Of a stretch of 64,000 nucleotides of DNA, positions 9,676-20,000 are shown one piece after another. The DNA is from Pycnococcus provasolii (taxonomy: Eukaryota > Chlorophyta > Pseudoscourfieldiophyceae > Pseudoscourfieldiales): contig CP150567.1 in the NCBI GenBank assembly GCA_049487715.1, positions 372,001-436,000 on the forward strand, read 5' to 3'. The notes under the pieces are model-generated. The model had not been told where the DNA came from and ran no database searches. It was given only the letters and a program-made list of their open reading frames with translations. A program made the translations under genes and the position numbers. Position 1 is the stretch's first letter. The number at the start of each line of letters is the position of its first letter.

Positions 9676-10503
9676 TGTATTCACTCACAAACTCACCTTG
9701 CTTCTTATTTTTTCTTATTTAAAAAAGGTAGAAGTTGACCAATAATGCTGGTGCGAATAGTGATGATGCGCCACGGATGACGCTGTTAACAGGCAGTACT
9801 GGTGCAGTCAGTCAGGCAGGCAGAGATGATAAACCAGAAAGAAAGTCAGGCAACACTCAGTCAGTCAGAGATGATGATACACTCAGTCAGCCAATGATGA
9901 TACACTCAGTCAGCCAATGATGATACACTCAGTCAGTCTCTGATGTAAACTGATGATCACTGATGCCAATCATCACAAACAAATAAATGATACGATGATA
10001 CTAGGCCAGGAACGTTGAACAGTTCAATCAAGGGAAAGTGGAAACAGGTCCTCTAAAAAGTAGAAACCGATTGATTGGGATTGGGGCCCGTCCCCTGGGG
10101 GGAGTTTGTGGTGCAAAGTGCAAACCATTCCATTCGAAGGGGACGGGACCCACCACCACCTTATTGGCTGACCGGGCCATCAAATCTAATTCAACACGGG
10201 TCCATCGAATTCCGGGTTATTTGGTCGGAGGGTTTGGTCGAGGGAAGGGAATCTGTCCTTTTTGATTGCGGGTTATTTGGTCGGTGGGTTTGGTCGGAGA
10301 TTGATTTTGGGTTAATTCGCACCTCCCCTCTTCCTTTCGGCGAAAGCCTGTTGCCTGTCAGGCCTGTGCATTCCATTTCACACAACTGACACAAGTACCA
10401 CCCTAACTTGCACACCCTTGCAATCCCTCGCGGCCGGCCGTCGGGTAATACAGTTTTTACATTGACCTTGGTGATAAAGTATTGCGACGTTTATTTTCGC
10501 AAG
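9676..10503. other. Intergenic region upstream of the nine-repeat protein
   Basis: About 830 bp with no convincing gene. It includes a 23-bp tandem repeat at 9871-9943 and a G+C-variable stretch with repeated GGTTATTTGGTCGG (10217-10285). It serves as the shared 5' region of two divergent genes. Confidence 0.65.
9871..9943 (+). repeat. 23-bp tandem repeat
   Basis: Three copies of ATGATGATACACTCAGTCAGCCA, the last diverging at its end. It lies in the spacer between divergent genes. Confidence 0.85.
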
Positions 10504-12843
10504 ATGTCCTCTTCTCATCATGGCGCCTCTGCTCCTGCTCCTCCTCCACCGTCGCAGCTCTTATCTCTCTTTCTCAATCCTCAACCAGGAGGAGCTGGAG
10601 AGTCTTCAACCTACTCTTTGAAGAGAAAACGTGAACCTGATGAGGTTGACGAGAAAAAATCCACCGACTTGCAGGATGCACAAACCTTGCAAGCGCGCGG
10701 CAAGTTTCGAACGTTCGAGGAGGCGCGCACGTACGTGCGCGAGCTCGGTCTAAAGAGCTGGAGGGAGTGGTGGGCTTGGAGCAAGTCAGGCGCGCGTCCG
10801 CACGACATACCGAGCCATCCTGAGACGACGTACGAGTCATCGGGCTGGACGTCGTGGGGCGACTTCCTCGGATATGCGGTGGGCAAGCAGTCTCGGAAAT
10901 CAAAAGAGTCAAAGTTTCGCACGTTCGAGGCTGCGCGCACGTACGTGCGCACGCTCGGTCTAAAGAGCCAGAAGGAGTGGCACGCGTGGAGTTCGTCAGG
11001 CGCGCGTCCGCACGACATTCCGAGCGATCCTGATGTGATGTACAAGTCATCAGGCTGGACATCGTTGGGCGACTTCCTCGGATACGCGGCTCGCTCGTAT
11101 CGCAGCTTCGAGGAGGCGCGCACGTATGTGCGCACGCTCGGTCTGAAGAGCTGGGAGAAGTGGCACGCGTGGAGTAAGTCAGGCGCGCGTCCGCACGACA
11201 TTCCGAGCAATCCTAATGTGACGTACAAGTCATCAGGCTGGACATCGTTGGGCGACTTCCTCGGATACGCGGCTCGCTCGTTTCGTTCTTTCGAGGATGC
11301 GCGCTCGTATGTGCGCACGCTCGGTCTGAAGAGCGTGGAGGAGTGGCAGGCGTGGAGTTCGTCAGGCGCGAGGCCGCACGCCATTCCGGGCAATCCTGAG
11401 ACGACGTACGAGTCATCGGGCTGGCTATCGTACGGCGACTTCCTCGGGTACGCGGTGGGCAAGCAGGATCGGAAAACGAAAGAGTCAACGTTTCGCACAT
11501 TCGAGGATGCGCGCACGTACGTGCACACGCTCGGCCTGAAGAGCCAGAAGGAGTGGAAGGAGTGGAGCAAATCCGGCGCGCGTCCGCACGACATACCGGG
11601 CAATCCTAATGTGACGTACAAGTCATCCGGCTGGATATCGTACCCCGACTTCCTCGGATACGCGGTGGGCCAGCAGGCTCGTCAAACGAAAGAGTCAAAG
11701 TTTCGCAGCTTCGAGGATGCGCGCGCGTATGTGCGTACGCTCGGCCTGAAGAGCAAGAATGAGTGGGAGGAGTGGAGTTCGTCAGGCGCGAGGCCGCACG
11801 ACATTCCGAGCGCTCCTGATGTGACGTACGCGTCATCAGGTTGGACGTCGTGGGGCGACTTCCTCGGATACGCGGAAGGCAAGGTGGCAAACTCGTTTCG
11901 CACGTTCGAGGATGCGCGCACGTATGTGCGCACGCTCGGTCTGAAGAGCGCAATAGAGTGGCAGGCGTGGAGTAAGTCAGGCGCGAGGCCGCACGACATA
12001 CCGAGCGCTCCTAATGTGACGTACAAGTCATCGGGCTGGACATCGTGGGGCGACTTCCTCGGGTACGCGGTGGGCAAGCAGGCTCGTCAAACGAAAGAGT
12101 CAAAGTTTCGCACATTCGAGGATGCGCGCACGTACGTGCGCGAGCTCGGTCTAAAGAGCTGGGAGAAGTGGAAGGAGTGGAGTTCGTCAGGCGCGCGTCC
12201 GCACGACATACCGAGCCATCCTGAGACGACGTACGCGTCATCGGGCTGGACATCGTGGGGCGACTTCCTCGGATACGCGGCTCGCTCGTTTCGCAGCTTC
12301 GAGGACGCGCGCACATACGTGCGCACGCTCGGTCTGAAGAGCGCAATAGAGTGGCAGGCGTGGAGTGCGTCAGGCGCGCGTCCGCACGACATACCGGGCG
12401 CTCCTAATGTGACGTACGCGTCATCGGGCTGGCTATCTTTCGGCGACTTCCTCGGGTACGCGGTGGGCAAGTCGGCTGTCTCGACGGAGAATGTTTGCAT
12501 CGAGCTGATTGCACTACCGAGGTCGCTCAAAGGAGAAGCAAACGACACCACACCGCCACAAATTTCGCAACGCTTCATCGTTTTTGACACGCCAATGCTT
12601 GAGATGAGATATGCCGCCATGTATGTCGCGCAGATGCTTCGAGAGGAAGGATCCAAAGGCGTCAACGACGGCGACATTGAGTTGCGCTTGCTCAGCGGCG
12701 AAGTGGTTTCGCTATCTGAGCAAAAGATTCGCGACCTCCTGGTGTTCCCGAAGCTTGAGGCAAGCAGCAACTCTGCGGCTGGCTCGCTTCCATTACTCAA
12801 GGTTCACTACAGACACGTGCACGCTGGTGTGAAAGAAGAGTAA
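10504..12843 (+). CDS. Nine-repeat GWxSWGDFLGYA protein (PHINT-like repeats)
   Basis: The ATG at 10504 gives MSSSHHGASAPAPPPPSQ and a 779-residue protein. After about 65 disordered residues come nine repeats of 60-70 residues, each of the form FRTFEDARTYVRTLGLKS, xEWxAWSKSGARPHDIP, then SSGWTSWGDFLGYA. Linkers are either short (AAR) or longer (VGKQxRxxKES). The module resembles what I recall as the phage-integrase repeat unit (Pfam PHINT_rpt), common in microalgae and large algal viruses, sometimes beside nuclease or helicase domains; its role is unknown, with DNA or protein binding the usual guess. The last 115 residues form a separate alpha/beta-looking domain (FIVFDTPMLEMRYAAMYVA) that I do not recognise. 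Repeats are very similar in DNA, so unequal crossing-over is likely. Three relatives open the gene at 57870. Confidence 0.85.
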   Translation: MSSSHHGASAPAPPPPSQLLSLFLNPQPGGAGESSTYSLKRKREPDEVDEKKSTDLQDAQTLQARGKFRTFEEARTYVRELGLKSWREWWAWSKSGARPHDIPSHPETTYESSGWTSWGDFLGYAVGKQSRKSKESKFRTFEAARTYVRTLGLKSQKEWHAWSSSGARPHDIPSDPDVMYKSSGWTSLGDFLGYAARSYRSFEEARTYVRTLGLKSWEKWHAWSKSGARPHDIPSNPNVTYKSSGWTSLGDFLGYAARSFRSFEDARSYVRTLGLKSVEEWQAWSSSGARPHAIPGNPETTYESSGWLSYGDFLGYAVGKQDRKTKESTFRTFEDARTYVHTLGLKSQKEWKEWSKSGARPHDIPGNPNVTYKSSGWISYPDFLGYAVGQQARQTKESKFRSFEDARAYVRTLGLKSKNEWEEWSSSGARPHDIPSAPDVTYASSGWTSWGDFLGYAEGKVANSFRTFEDARTYVRTLGLKSAIEWQAWSKSGARPHDIPSAPNVTYKSSGWTSWGDFLGYAVGKQARQTKESKFRTFEDARTYVRELGLKSWEKWKEWSSSGARPHDIPSHPETTYASSGWTSWGDFLGYAARSFRSFEDARTYVRTLGLKSAIEWQAWSASGARPHDIPGAPNVTYASSGWLSFGDFLGYAVGKSAVSTENVCIELIALPRSLKGEANDTTPPQISQRFIVFDTPMLEMRYAAMYVAQMLREEGSKGVNDGDIELRLLSGEVVSLSEQKIRDLLVFPKLEASSNSAAGSLPLLKVHYRHVHAGVKEE

Positions 12844-13270
12844 GGTACCGGTAGTAAGTAACTTACCGTACGGTACATGTAAATTATAATATGTACAGTG
12901 TATCAAATAATACATACATAAGTGGTTGTGGAGTTCTTCCCTATGAAAGTGTCTGAAAAGGCGAACAGAAGAGAAAGAAGAGAAAAACACTTGAGAAAAA
13001 GAAACAGAAACCCATCCTAAGTTTAGACTAACTATCTTTTTTATTAGGGTTAGGGTTAGGGTTAGGGTTAGGGTTCGGAAGGTTTCGGTTCCGTCCCCCA
13101 CAGACGTGACGACTTGTTCCCCCGACCCTTTAGGGAAAGATTTGATTGACAAGTCTGACGTGGCACCTGTTCAATCACACGCGTGAATCACTGAATTCTC
13201 CCCCCCTTGTTTTTTTCCCCCCATTTTTCTGTTTCTGGTTTTGTCCTCGTCATTCTTCTCAACTGCTACC
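12844..13270. other. Intergenic region with TTAGGG array
   Basis: A 427-bp spacer. TGTAA occurs 35-40 bases after the upstream stop (ACATGTAAATT), fitting a green-algal polyadenylation signal. A perfect TTAGGG array follows at about 13044-13075, then a pyrimidine-rich 5' leader. Confidence 0.7.
13044..13075 (+). promoter_or_regulatory. Telo-box-like TTAGGG array upstream of a plastid protein gene
   Basis: Five uninterrupted TTAGGG units about 195 bp before the ATG at 13271. In land plants AAACCCTAA telo-boxes act as promoter elements of housekeeping genes. Similar tracts sit before several other genes in this window, which suggests a regulatory rather than telomeric role. That role is inference. 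Confidence 0.45.
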
Positions 13271-13840
13271 ATGCTCGCTTCGTTCTCGTCAGTGTCTGTG
13301 CGCACGTCTCGTCAGCGTCCTGCTCCTGGGTCGTCGTCTCGTGCTGCTTGTCGCATTCATCGCGTTCACGCGAACACGGATTGGTTCCTCGATGCCGCAG
13401 GTTGTGAACCTATGCGTGTCATCGACCCGCAAGCGGGACCCCAGGGGGGCCAGGAGTTCATCACGTCGAAAGAATCGTCGCCAGCCGCGTGCTCGTACGT
13501 CTCCCCGTTCCACATTCCAGGTGGAAAGAACGAGAAATACACATCCGTAGCGACGTGGCTGCACGGCATGGAGAACTCCGCGAAAGTCATGTTCAAAGCG
13601 AGTGAGAAACATCTCCTCATGACGGCTCTCTCGGGACCCAGTAACGAGCACGATCCGTGGGTCGACTACGGCTATGAGCTCGTCGTCGATGGCGAACCTC
13701 TTTTCGCCAATGGCGAAGAGCGTGAGCTTCATCCAGGCTCCAAAATACGTCTGACAGGACCGGGGGAAGACGACTCCAACCCTCTCGCAGCGTGGCTGTC
13801 AGAATACGTCGTGTACCGCGACACACACGCTCACGCGTGA
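13271..13840 (+). CDS. Plastid-targeted protein of unknown function
   Basis: From the first ATG (13271) a 189-residue protein starts MLASFSSVSVRTSRQRPAPG, rich in Ser, Arg and Ala and without acids for about 35 residues, a typical plastid (or mitochondrial) transit peptide. The mature part (DWFLDAAGCEPMRVIDP, then PFHIPGGKNEKYTSVATWLHG, and GSKIRLTGPGEDDSNPLAAWL) is acidic and soluble with no membrane segment. I do not recognise the family. Codon use resembles the neighbours, so I consider it a real gene. Upstream lies a TTAGGG array and a polypyrimidine leader. A TGTAA about 250 bp downstream (14090) could be its polyadenylation signal, or one nearer may be missing. Confidence 0.65.
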   Translation: MLASFSSVSVRTSRQRPAPGSSSRAACRIHRVHANTDWFLDAAGCEPMRVIDPQAGPQGGQEFITSKESSPAACSYVSPFHIPGGKNEKYTSVATWLHGMENSAKVMFKASEKHLLMTALSGPSNEHDPWVDYGYELVVDGEPLFANGEERELHPGSKIRLTGPGEDDSNPLAAWLSEYVVYRDTHAHA

Positions 13841-14342
13841 TGTGCTCGTTCGCGTCGTCATGTCGCACGCCTTGCCTGGTGCGGATGTGTTCACAGTAGT
13901 GCGAGCGGGCATCATCGGTGGAAACCAAATCGGCGAGTTCTTCTTTTCTTTCGTGCGTGGGAGGTTTGTTGTGCGATGGCTTTTTTGGATCCTCTGCTAG
14001 GCGCAGATTTCTACGACTACTGCGGTGTTGCTAACTGATAAAGTAAAAGAGTAAAAGTCTTTGTGTGTTTTTGTCCTTGTACACCGATTTGTAAACATTG
14101 GGACTTCCACCACTGATTTTTACGTCATGATCGTCTATGATATGATGGCCAACGGTGAGAGCTTGCGTGCGCCATTCGACATGGCGCCTACTAACCCCTA
14201 ACCCCTAACCCCTACTAATTAAAGTAAGTTTGGAAAGTTAGGTCGGGGGTCGTCACACCTGGTCGTCACTGGTCACGGGGAACGTTAATCGAGAGTCGAA
14301 ACCAACAAAATTTTTATTTTTCTGTGACACATTCATGAAATT
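13841..14342. other. Intergenic region
   Basis: About 500 bp without a gene-like frame. Holds TTTGTAAACA near 14090 and a C-rich telomere-like run (CTAACCCCTAACCCCTAAC) at 14191-14213, some 130 bp before the next start codon. Confidence 0.65.
14191..14213 (-). promoter_or_regulatory. Telo-box-like CCCCTAA run
   Basis: Three CCCCTAA units about 130 bp before the ATG of the AAA+/polyferredoxin fusion gene. The unit is seven bases, so this is not a perfect TTAGGG array. A promoter role is inferred only from its recurring position before genes. Confidence 0.35.
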
Positions 14343-16697
14343 ATGATGATGGTCGTCGCACACGTGCCATCATCAATGGCTGGCGCGCGCGCTGTGCACA
14401 GGCGACGAGTGTGTTGTTGTGCGCCCTCGTCGGCATCCAAACGCACCACCAGCAGCGGCGAGAGCGGAGACGAGTCTTCTTCGACGGATGCACCGGCGTT
14501 CCCCAGATTACCACCACAAAAAAAAACACGCGGAGGAATCGTGTCGGCGGTAAACAGAGAGAACATTCGCGGACTCTGCGGCTCTTCGCGCTTCGCTCAA
14601 CGCGTGAGGAGTGATCGGCGACGCGCCGCGGCGGATCCGCAGGAGAAGCACGTGCTGGTCATTGGCGAGCCAGGAACGCCCAAGCTCGACGTCGCGAAAA
14701 TGGTGTGCCTCGAGAGCCCGAGGCGCAAAGGCGACGTGCGAATCGTAAGGTGCGGAAAGATGAAGTCGCGACGACGAGATGCAGCCACACAACTAGCAGA
14801 CGCGCTCGACGTCATCTGCCCAGGCGGTATCGCGCTGCTGAGTGACGTCCACGAGCTGCCAGACAGCGCACTGCACGTGCTCCGTGACCGCCTCGACGAC
14901 TCGCCACCGAGGCACCCACCAGGTGAAGGTGTGCGGCTTGTCCTCACCACCTCTAGGGCTATGGACACGAATCTAAACTTGTCGTCGCTTTCCACCGCTG
15001 TCACCACCATCAAGGTGCCTCCCCTTCGCGTTCGAGCTAAAGACTTGGCTGCCGAGACTCGCTTCTTCCTCCGTCAAGCGGCTGTGGCAAGCGATGTTTC
15101 CAACGCCCAAACGCTCAAGGGAGTCACGCCAGCGGCGCTCAGGCTATTGGAGGCGTACACGTGGCCAGGCAACGACGCGGAACTCCAAAATGTCCTACAG
15201 CGCGCGCTCGTGCACGAGATCGGCATTGCGGAACGAGACGGCGTGTCACTGCCGACGATGCTCAGCGAGGACGTGTTATGGCCAGGTAGCGAGGGGCCAC
15301 AGAGCCGCGACAAGAGGCTCCGCACGGACTTGCTGCGGCTATGGCCTCTGCTACGCCAAGCCATGCGCAGCGAGTTGTGGATGGATGGCTTCATGCAGTA
15401 CGTCGTGCGCCCCGCGTTCGCCGTCGTGGTTATCGGCTTATTCGTGGCCCCTCAGGCACGCGCGGACAACGCGTTCCTCAACGTGTTCTGGGCATGGTGG
15501 TGGCCAGGCATTCTGCTGCTCTACCCGTTTGTCGGACGCCTCTGGTGCAGCTTCTGCCCATTCATGGCGTACGGCGAGCTCGCGCAACGCTTCAGGCTCA
15601 AGATGCTACCACAGGTTCCACTTATGAATTGGCCGCGAGACGCGCTCGACAAGGGAGGTGGTTGGTTCTTGTTCGCACTTTTCGCCGTCATCTTGGAGTG
15701 GGAGGAACTGTGGGCGCTCGAAGACCATGCGGCGTTGTCATCATGGCTCTTGCTGCTTATCACAGCGGGTGCCGTCATCGGCAGCCTGCTCTACAAGAAG
15801 CGCGTATGGTGTCGCTACTTGTGCCCGATCGGAGGCATGAACGGCCTCTACGCCAAGCTTGCGCTGACGGAGCTGCGAGCGGAGCAGGGCGTTTGCTCTG
15901 CGGAGTGCTCGACGTACGGGTGCTACAAGGGTGGACCGGCGGTGGAGCCGGAAGGTATGGAATCGGAGGGATGCCCACTTGGCGTGCACCCTGCACAGCT
16001 CCAAGACAACCGCAATTGCGTCCTATGCGCTGAGTGTGTGAAGGCTTGCCCGCACAAATCCGTTAAGGTGAACTTTCGATTCACAGCCGATGACATCTTA
16101 CAGCCGATGCACAATGCTACCGCATATGAGGTGAGCCTACTCTTCTTACTCTTCGGCGCCGTGTTCTGCCACCACATACCAGAGGCCTCAACTCTGCTCC
16201 AAATGCCCGAGGCTATTACCACCGCGGTCACGAAGTCGGCGCAGTCGATGGGCAACATCTTCACGAGTCGTCCGTTTGCGTGGCACACTGGCCTCGCCAC
16301 GGCGTCGCTGGCGTATCCTGGTGTTCTCGCATTGGCTGCGCATCGTGCGGCTGGCTCACGCGGCAATTTCGTTCGCGAGGCGTACAGCTACTTGCCATTG
16401 TGTTGGCTTGCGTCTATCGCGCACTACCTCGACTTGGGAATGGGCGAGGCGGGTTCAATCCTTCCTGCAGCGGCTCGGATGGTGGGACTCGTAGACTTGG
16501 CGCCAAGGCTTCCTGTGCTCGTGGCGTCGCCCGAAGTAATTGACTTCTCGCAGGGTCTTTGTGTCGTTGTTGGGTGTCTATCGAGCCTGGTTTTGCTGCG
16601 CGTTCTAGCAAGAAGGCCTTGGTTGGAGATTGGTTGGCAGTGTGGTGGCATGATCGTTCTGAGTGCGCAATTGTGGTGGCTGTTGCTGGTCGCTTGA
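14343..16697 (+). CDS. Degenerate sigma-54-activator AAA+ domain fused to polyferredoxin membrane protein
   Basis: A 784-residue protein with a basic, Ser-rich N-terminus that could be a plastid transit peptide. Residues about 100-325 match the AAA+ domain of sigma-54 activators (ICPGGIALLSDVHELP, VPPLRVRAKDLAAETRFFL, TYWPGND-type helix written TWPGNDAELQNVLQRAL). Walker A is GEPGTPKL instead of GExGTGKE, Walker B lacks its acidic pair and no GAFTGA loop is seen, so ATPase and sigma-54 contact are probably lost. Residues about 345-784 have several membrane segments with NapH/NosR/YccM-like motifs (WCSFCPFMAYGEL, WCRYLCPIGGMNGL) and a four-Cys cluster CVLCAECVKACP for an iron-sulfur centre. 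I recall the same pairing in cyanobacteria, which suggests plastid ancestry and an electron-transfer role in a plastid membrane. Its partner is unknown. Confidence 0.8.
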   Translation: MMMVVAHVPSSMAGARAVHRRRVCCCAPSSASKRTTSSGESGDESSSTDAPAFPRLPPQKKTRGGIVSAVNRENIRGLCGSSRFAQRVRSDRRRAAADPQEKHVLVIGEPGTPKLDVAKMVCLESPRRKGDVRIVRCGKMKSRRRDAATQLADALDVICPGGIALLSDVHELPDSALHVLRDRLDDSPPRHPPGEGVRLVLTTSRAMDTNLNLSSLSTAVTTIKVPPLRVRAKDLAAETRFFLRQAAVASDVSNAQTLKGVTPAALRLLEAYTWPGNDAELQNVLQRALVHEIGIAERDGVSLPTMLSEDVLWPGSEGPQSRDKRLRTDLLRLWPLLRQAMRSELWMDGFMQYVVRPAFAVVVIGLFVAPQARADNAFLNVFWAWWWPGILLLYPFVGRLWCSFCPFMAYGELAQRFRLKMLPQVPLMNWPRDALDKGGGWFLFALFAVILEWEELWALEDHAALSSWLLLLITAGAVIGSLLYKKRVWCRYLCPIGGMNGLYAKLALTELRAEQGVCSAECSTYGCYKGGPAVEPEGMESEGCPLGVHPAQLQDNRNCVLCAECVKACPHKSVKVNFRFTADDILQPMHNATAYEVSLLFLLFGAVFCHHIPEASTLLQMPEAITTAVTKSAQSMGNIFTSRPFAWHTGLATASLAYPGVLALAAHRAAGSRGNFVREAYSYLPLCWLASIAHYLDLGMGEAGSILPAAARMVGLVDLAPRLPVLVASPEVIDFSQGLCVVVGCLSSLVLLRVLARRPWLEIGWQCGGMIVLSAQLWWLLLVA

Positions 16698-16816
16698 TAT
16701 GTAGTTGACACCACAGTAAGAACTACAAAGATTTGCAATCAAAAACACTTGATATTTGTTTTGAGAAAACAAGCCAATCGTGTTGATTTTTGCCGCTCGG
16801 GACACCGGTCGCGCAC

Positions 16817-17014
16817 AAGTTTTTGGTAAATGCAGTGGCGGCGCACACATTCCCGTCGTTTGCTTCGTGCGGGGATTTCCCGGAGGTCGTTTCCGTCCCA
16901 CGGGTCGCCATTATTGGCGAAGCGCGGCGGCGACTCGCCGATGGCGAAGTGACGGAATCCGTGATGGATGCAGTGGTTACTAATAGATGGCCAACACTTC
17001 GCCCCGAAGTTTAA
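16817..17014 (+). other. Possible orphan 3' exon or gene remnant
   Basis: A frame of about 65 codons ends in TAA at 17012-17014 and has codon use like real genes (FLVNAVAAHTFPSF, then VPRVAIIGEARRRLADGEV). It has no ATG start and only a weak acceptor (GCGCACAAG at 16808-16816). It may be the last exon of the preceding gene through an unseen intron, or the tail of a lost gene. No family recognised. Confidence 0.3.
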
Positions 17015-17068
17015 GTGTGAAACAAATTCTCTTAGACTATCTTACATCTTTCCTTGTGACGATGATGT

Positions 17069-20000
17069 TCACGGCGACCTTGGCGGTGGAACAACTTGCT
17101 CCGTGCTTGCTTCATTGTCTAAAGAACTCATGAAGAAGTTTGGAATGTCGCTCTTGCTGCTTTGCACCTCCTCGATCAGTCGCTTGGACTCCGAAGCCTT
17201 TTCTTCGTCACCCGAAGCCTTCGCCGCAACACCAAGCGAAAACGCCAAGTTGAGCTTAGACAGCAGCGTTTTGCTGTGTGCATCGCCGAAACTCTTCACC
17301 TTCGCATGCAAGCACTCTCTGAACGCTTTCTCCGACTCCTCGACGCGTCCCGTTTTTAGATACAGGTTCCCAAGATTGTTTAGCGTCGCAAGGTAATCAG
17401 GATGTTTCGCGTCGCGCTCCTCGTAGTACATGCTAATCTGCTCGTACAGCACCTCAGCCTCCGTCCACTGCTTAAGCTCGTAGTACGTGTTCGCCAAGTT
17501 GATCTTCCACGAGATTGTCACATCCTCCGGTGCACCTCCTTCCATAAACCGTTCCAGCACCCACTTGAAGTACTCGCGAGCATATTCATAAGTGCCTGCG
17601 AGGCAGTGCATAAATGCGCAGTTGTAGACGGCTCGCAACGTCATCGGATGCGACACACCGTACCACTTTTTCAAGTCATCCAGCACCTCGCTGTACAGTA
17701 CGCTTGCCTCCGTCATGCGATTGCAGTCTTTCAAGAAGTCGGCATATCCCTCCTTGCACGAGAGCCTGTCCATGCGACCCATTCCTTCCGCAACGCCATT
17801 AATGATTTCGAAGATTTCATCCGCCGCCTCGAGCTTGCTGTTCGCGGTCAGCGCCTTCGCCTGCAGGATCATGGCATGAGCACTGGCCGAACGAATCTCT
17901 CCCCCGTCAATTTCCCTTGTGATGCTAACAAGCTCGTTGGCTGACTGCAGAGCATCCTCAAACTTCTCCTGATCCATGAGAAGTCGTACGAGGTTCGATC
18001 GCGCTGCCACAGCCATCGGCGACACGTCGCCAATCGTCAAGTTCACTCGACGTATCAAAACTCGATTAGTCTCCTCGGCACGTGCATACTTGAGCTGGCG
18101 GTACAGAATCTGCGAAAGTTCCTTTATCGCGTATACTGTGGCAATGTCATTTTCTCCTTTCACAACCTCGTAGCCCGCGACAAGGTCGGTGTATAGCGCC
18201 TCAGCCTCAGTCCATCTGCGCAACTTCTTCACATTTTCTGCTGCCGACTTTGTCAGCTCGTTCACCAATGCGTCGGGCTCAGAGCGCTTGGACAGGTATC
18301 CGTCCCGCGAGACGCGGAACAGCTCGCTCGCCTCCTCCAGGTCTCCCTTGGAGGCACAAAATCGTGCGAGCTCAGCCTTCACATGCAGAACACGCTCGTC
18401 GTCGTCGCCATACCCCTCGACGAACGATTTCAAGCTTGTGCGCAGCAAAGTCTCAGCCTCGTCACCCAACGCCACATCGTCCGAAAAATGGTTGATAAGA
18501 ACGTTCGCAAGCTGGCATTTGCGGTTAAGCACCTGACAGTGGTTGGGTCCAAAGCCTTTCGACAACCTTTCCACGCTTTCTCGCATAATGGTCAGGCCTG
18601 GCCCTGATATTAACGGAATTTCCTTCGCAACTCCTTCATTCACAAGCATGATGCCGTAGTCAAATTTCACGTACAAAGTCAGGTAGTGGTCAATGCCCAG
18701 CGCACTGTCAATCTCGTCGAGGATGAGCCTGAATCCTTCCTTCGACTGCTTCAGATCGCCCTGATTCATGAGCTCAACGGCGTGCATGTGCCTCGCCCTG
18801 ATCGTTTCGGGGTGCATTGGCCCATACTTCGATGCGCGCTTTCTGACGACAATTCCAAATGATTTCAAAACGGATTTGGGCGTCACCTTGATCTTCACAT
18901 CGGCGCCTTCTCGTTCCACCGCCTGCTTAATGATGGCCATTTGAAAGTCAAGGTCCGCCGTGATCATGGCGTCGGGACCGTATTCCTTTCTGGCAGTAAA
19001 GTCCGCAACGAAGAGCACATCGTAAGCCTCCTGGTACAACGACTGTTCGCAAAGAACGCACGCGACGTTCATTTGCATCCGAAGCGACAGTGGGTGCTTA
19101 TTTCCGACAATCTTTTGCACTCCCTCCGCCGCAAAGCGGCATTGCTTCAGCGCGTCGGCGTTTGCGCCGCGCACCATGTCAATGCAACCGAGGTTGTTGT
19201 GCGCCTTGAGAACCTCGACAGTATCCGCACCGCCATGTTCGTCACGAGAGGCGACGACCTCAGCCATGAGCTTGCGGGCCTCATCCAAGCGCATGAGCTC
19301 CTTGAGCACGTCCGCCAAATTATTTTTCACAGCGAGCGCCCCTTCCTCATCAGCAGGCTGGATACGCTCGTGTGCACTCATCGCTAAGCGAAAGAGTTTC
19401 TCCGCCTCTTTCAATCTGCCTAGATCTGAAAGGCTTGTCGCATAGTTGCTCAGTGCATGGAGCGTTTCCGCGTGCGTTTCACCCAAAATCATCTTCTTCG
19501 TGTCGTAGATGTAAGAGAGATGAAGAGACGCCTCGTCGTGTTCACCAAGCTCCTGCATCATTACGGCAAGATTGTTCCCCGCGGCAAGCGTGAGCGTATG
19601 CATGGGCCCGTAGCGCACACTCTTCTGGCGTATTCCCAGAGCTGCGCCGTAGCGCTCCTCTGCCGCACCCATCTTGCCCATTTCGCGTGCAGCTTCCGCC
19701 GCCTTCTCGAGAGGAATCAGCGACAGTTCGTCGTCGCTTCCCCATCGTGCGGAGAAGTACTCGAAAACGGCCATCAACTGCTCTTCTCCTTCACTCAGCC
19801 GCCCATTCCGGAGGTAGTACTTCCCAAGCTCAAGTCGCGACAAAAACACCTTCCTGTGATCTACTCCCAAGTTCTCCACCTGCATCGAGAGAATGGTTTT
19901 GTACAGCTCGTGCGCGATCTCATTCTGGCCTTGCTGCTCTCTGGTCTTGATCAGCTCGAACATCGACGCGCACGTGTCATCGTGCCCAAAGCCGAGCAAG

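Noticed and set aside
10611-12800. Several long antisense frames with their own apparent repeats across the nine-repeat gene
   Set aside because: They repeat only because the sense strand repeats. The sense product has strong protein-level conservation between modules with synonymous changes.
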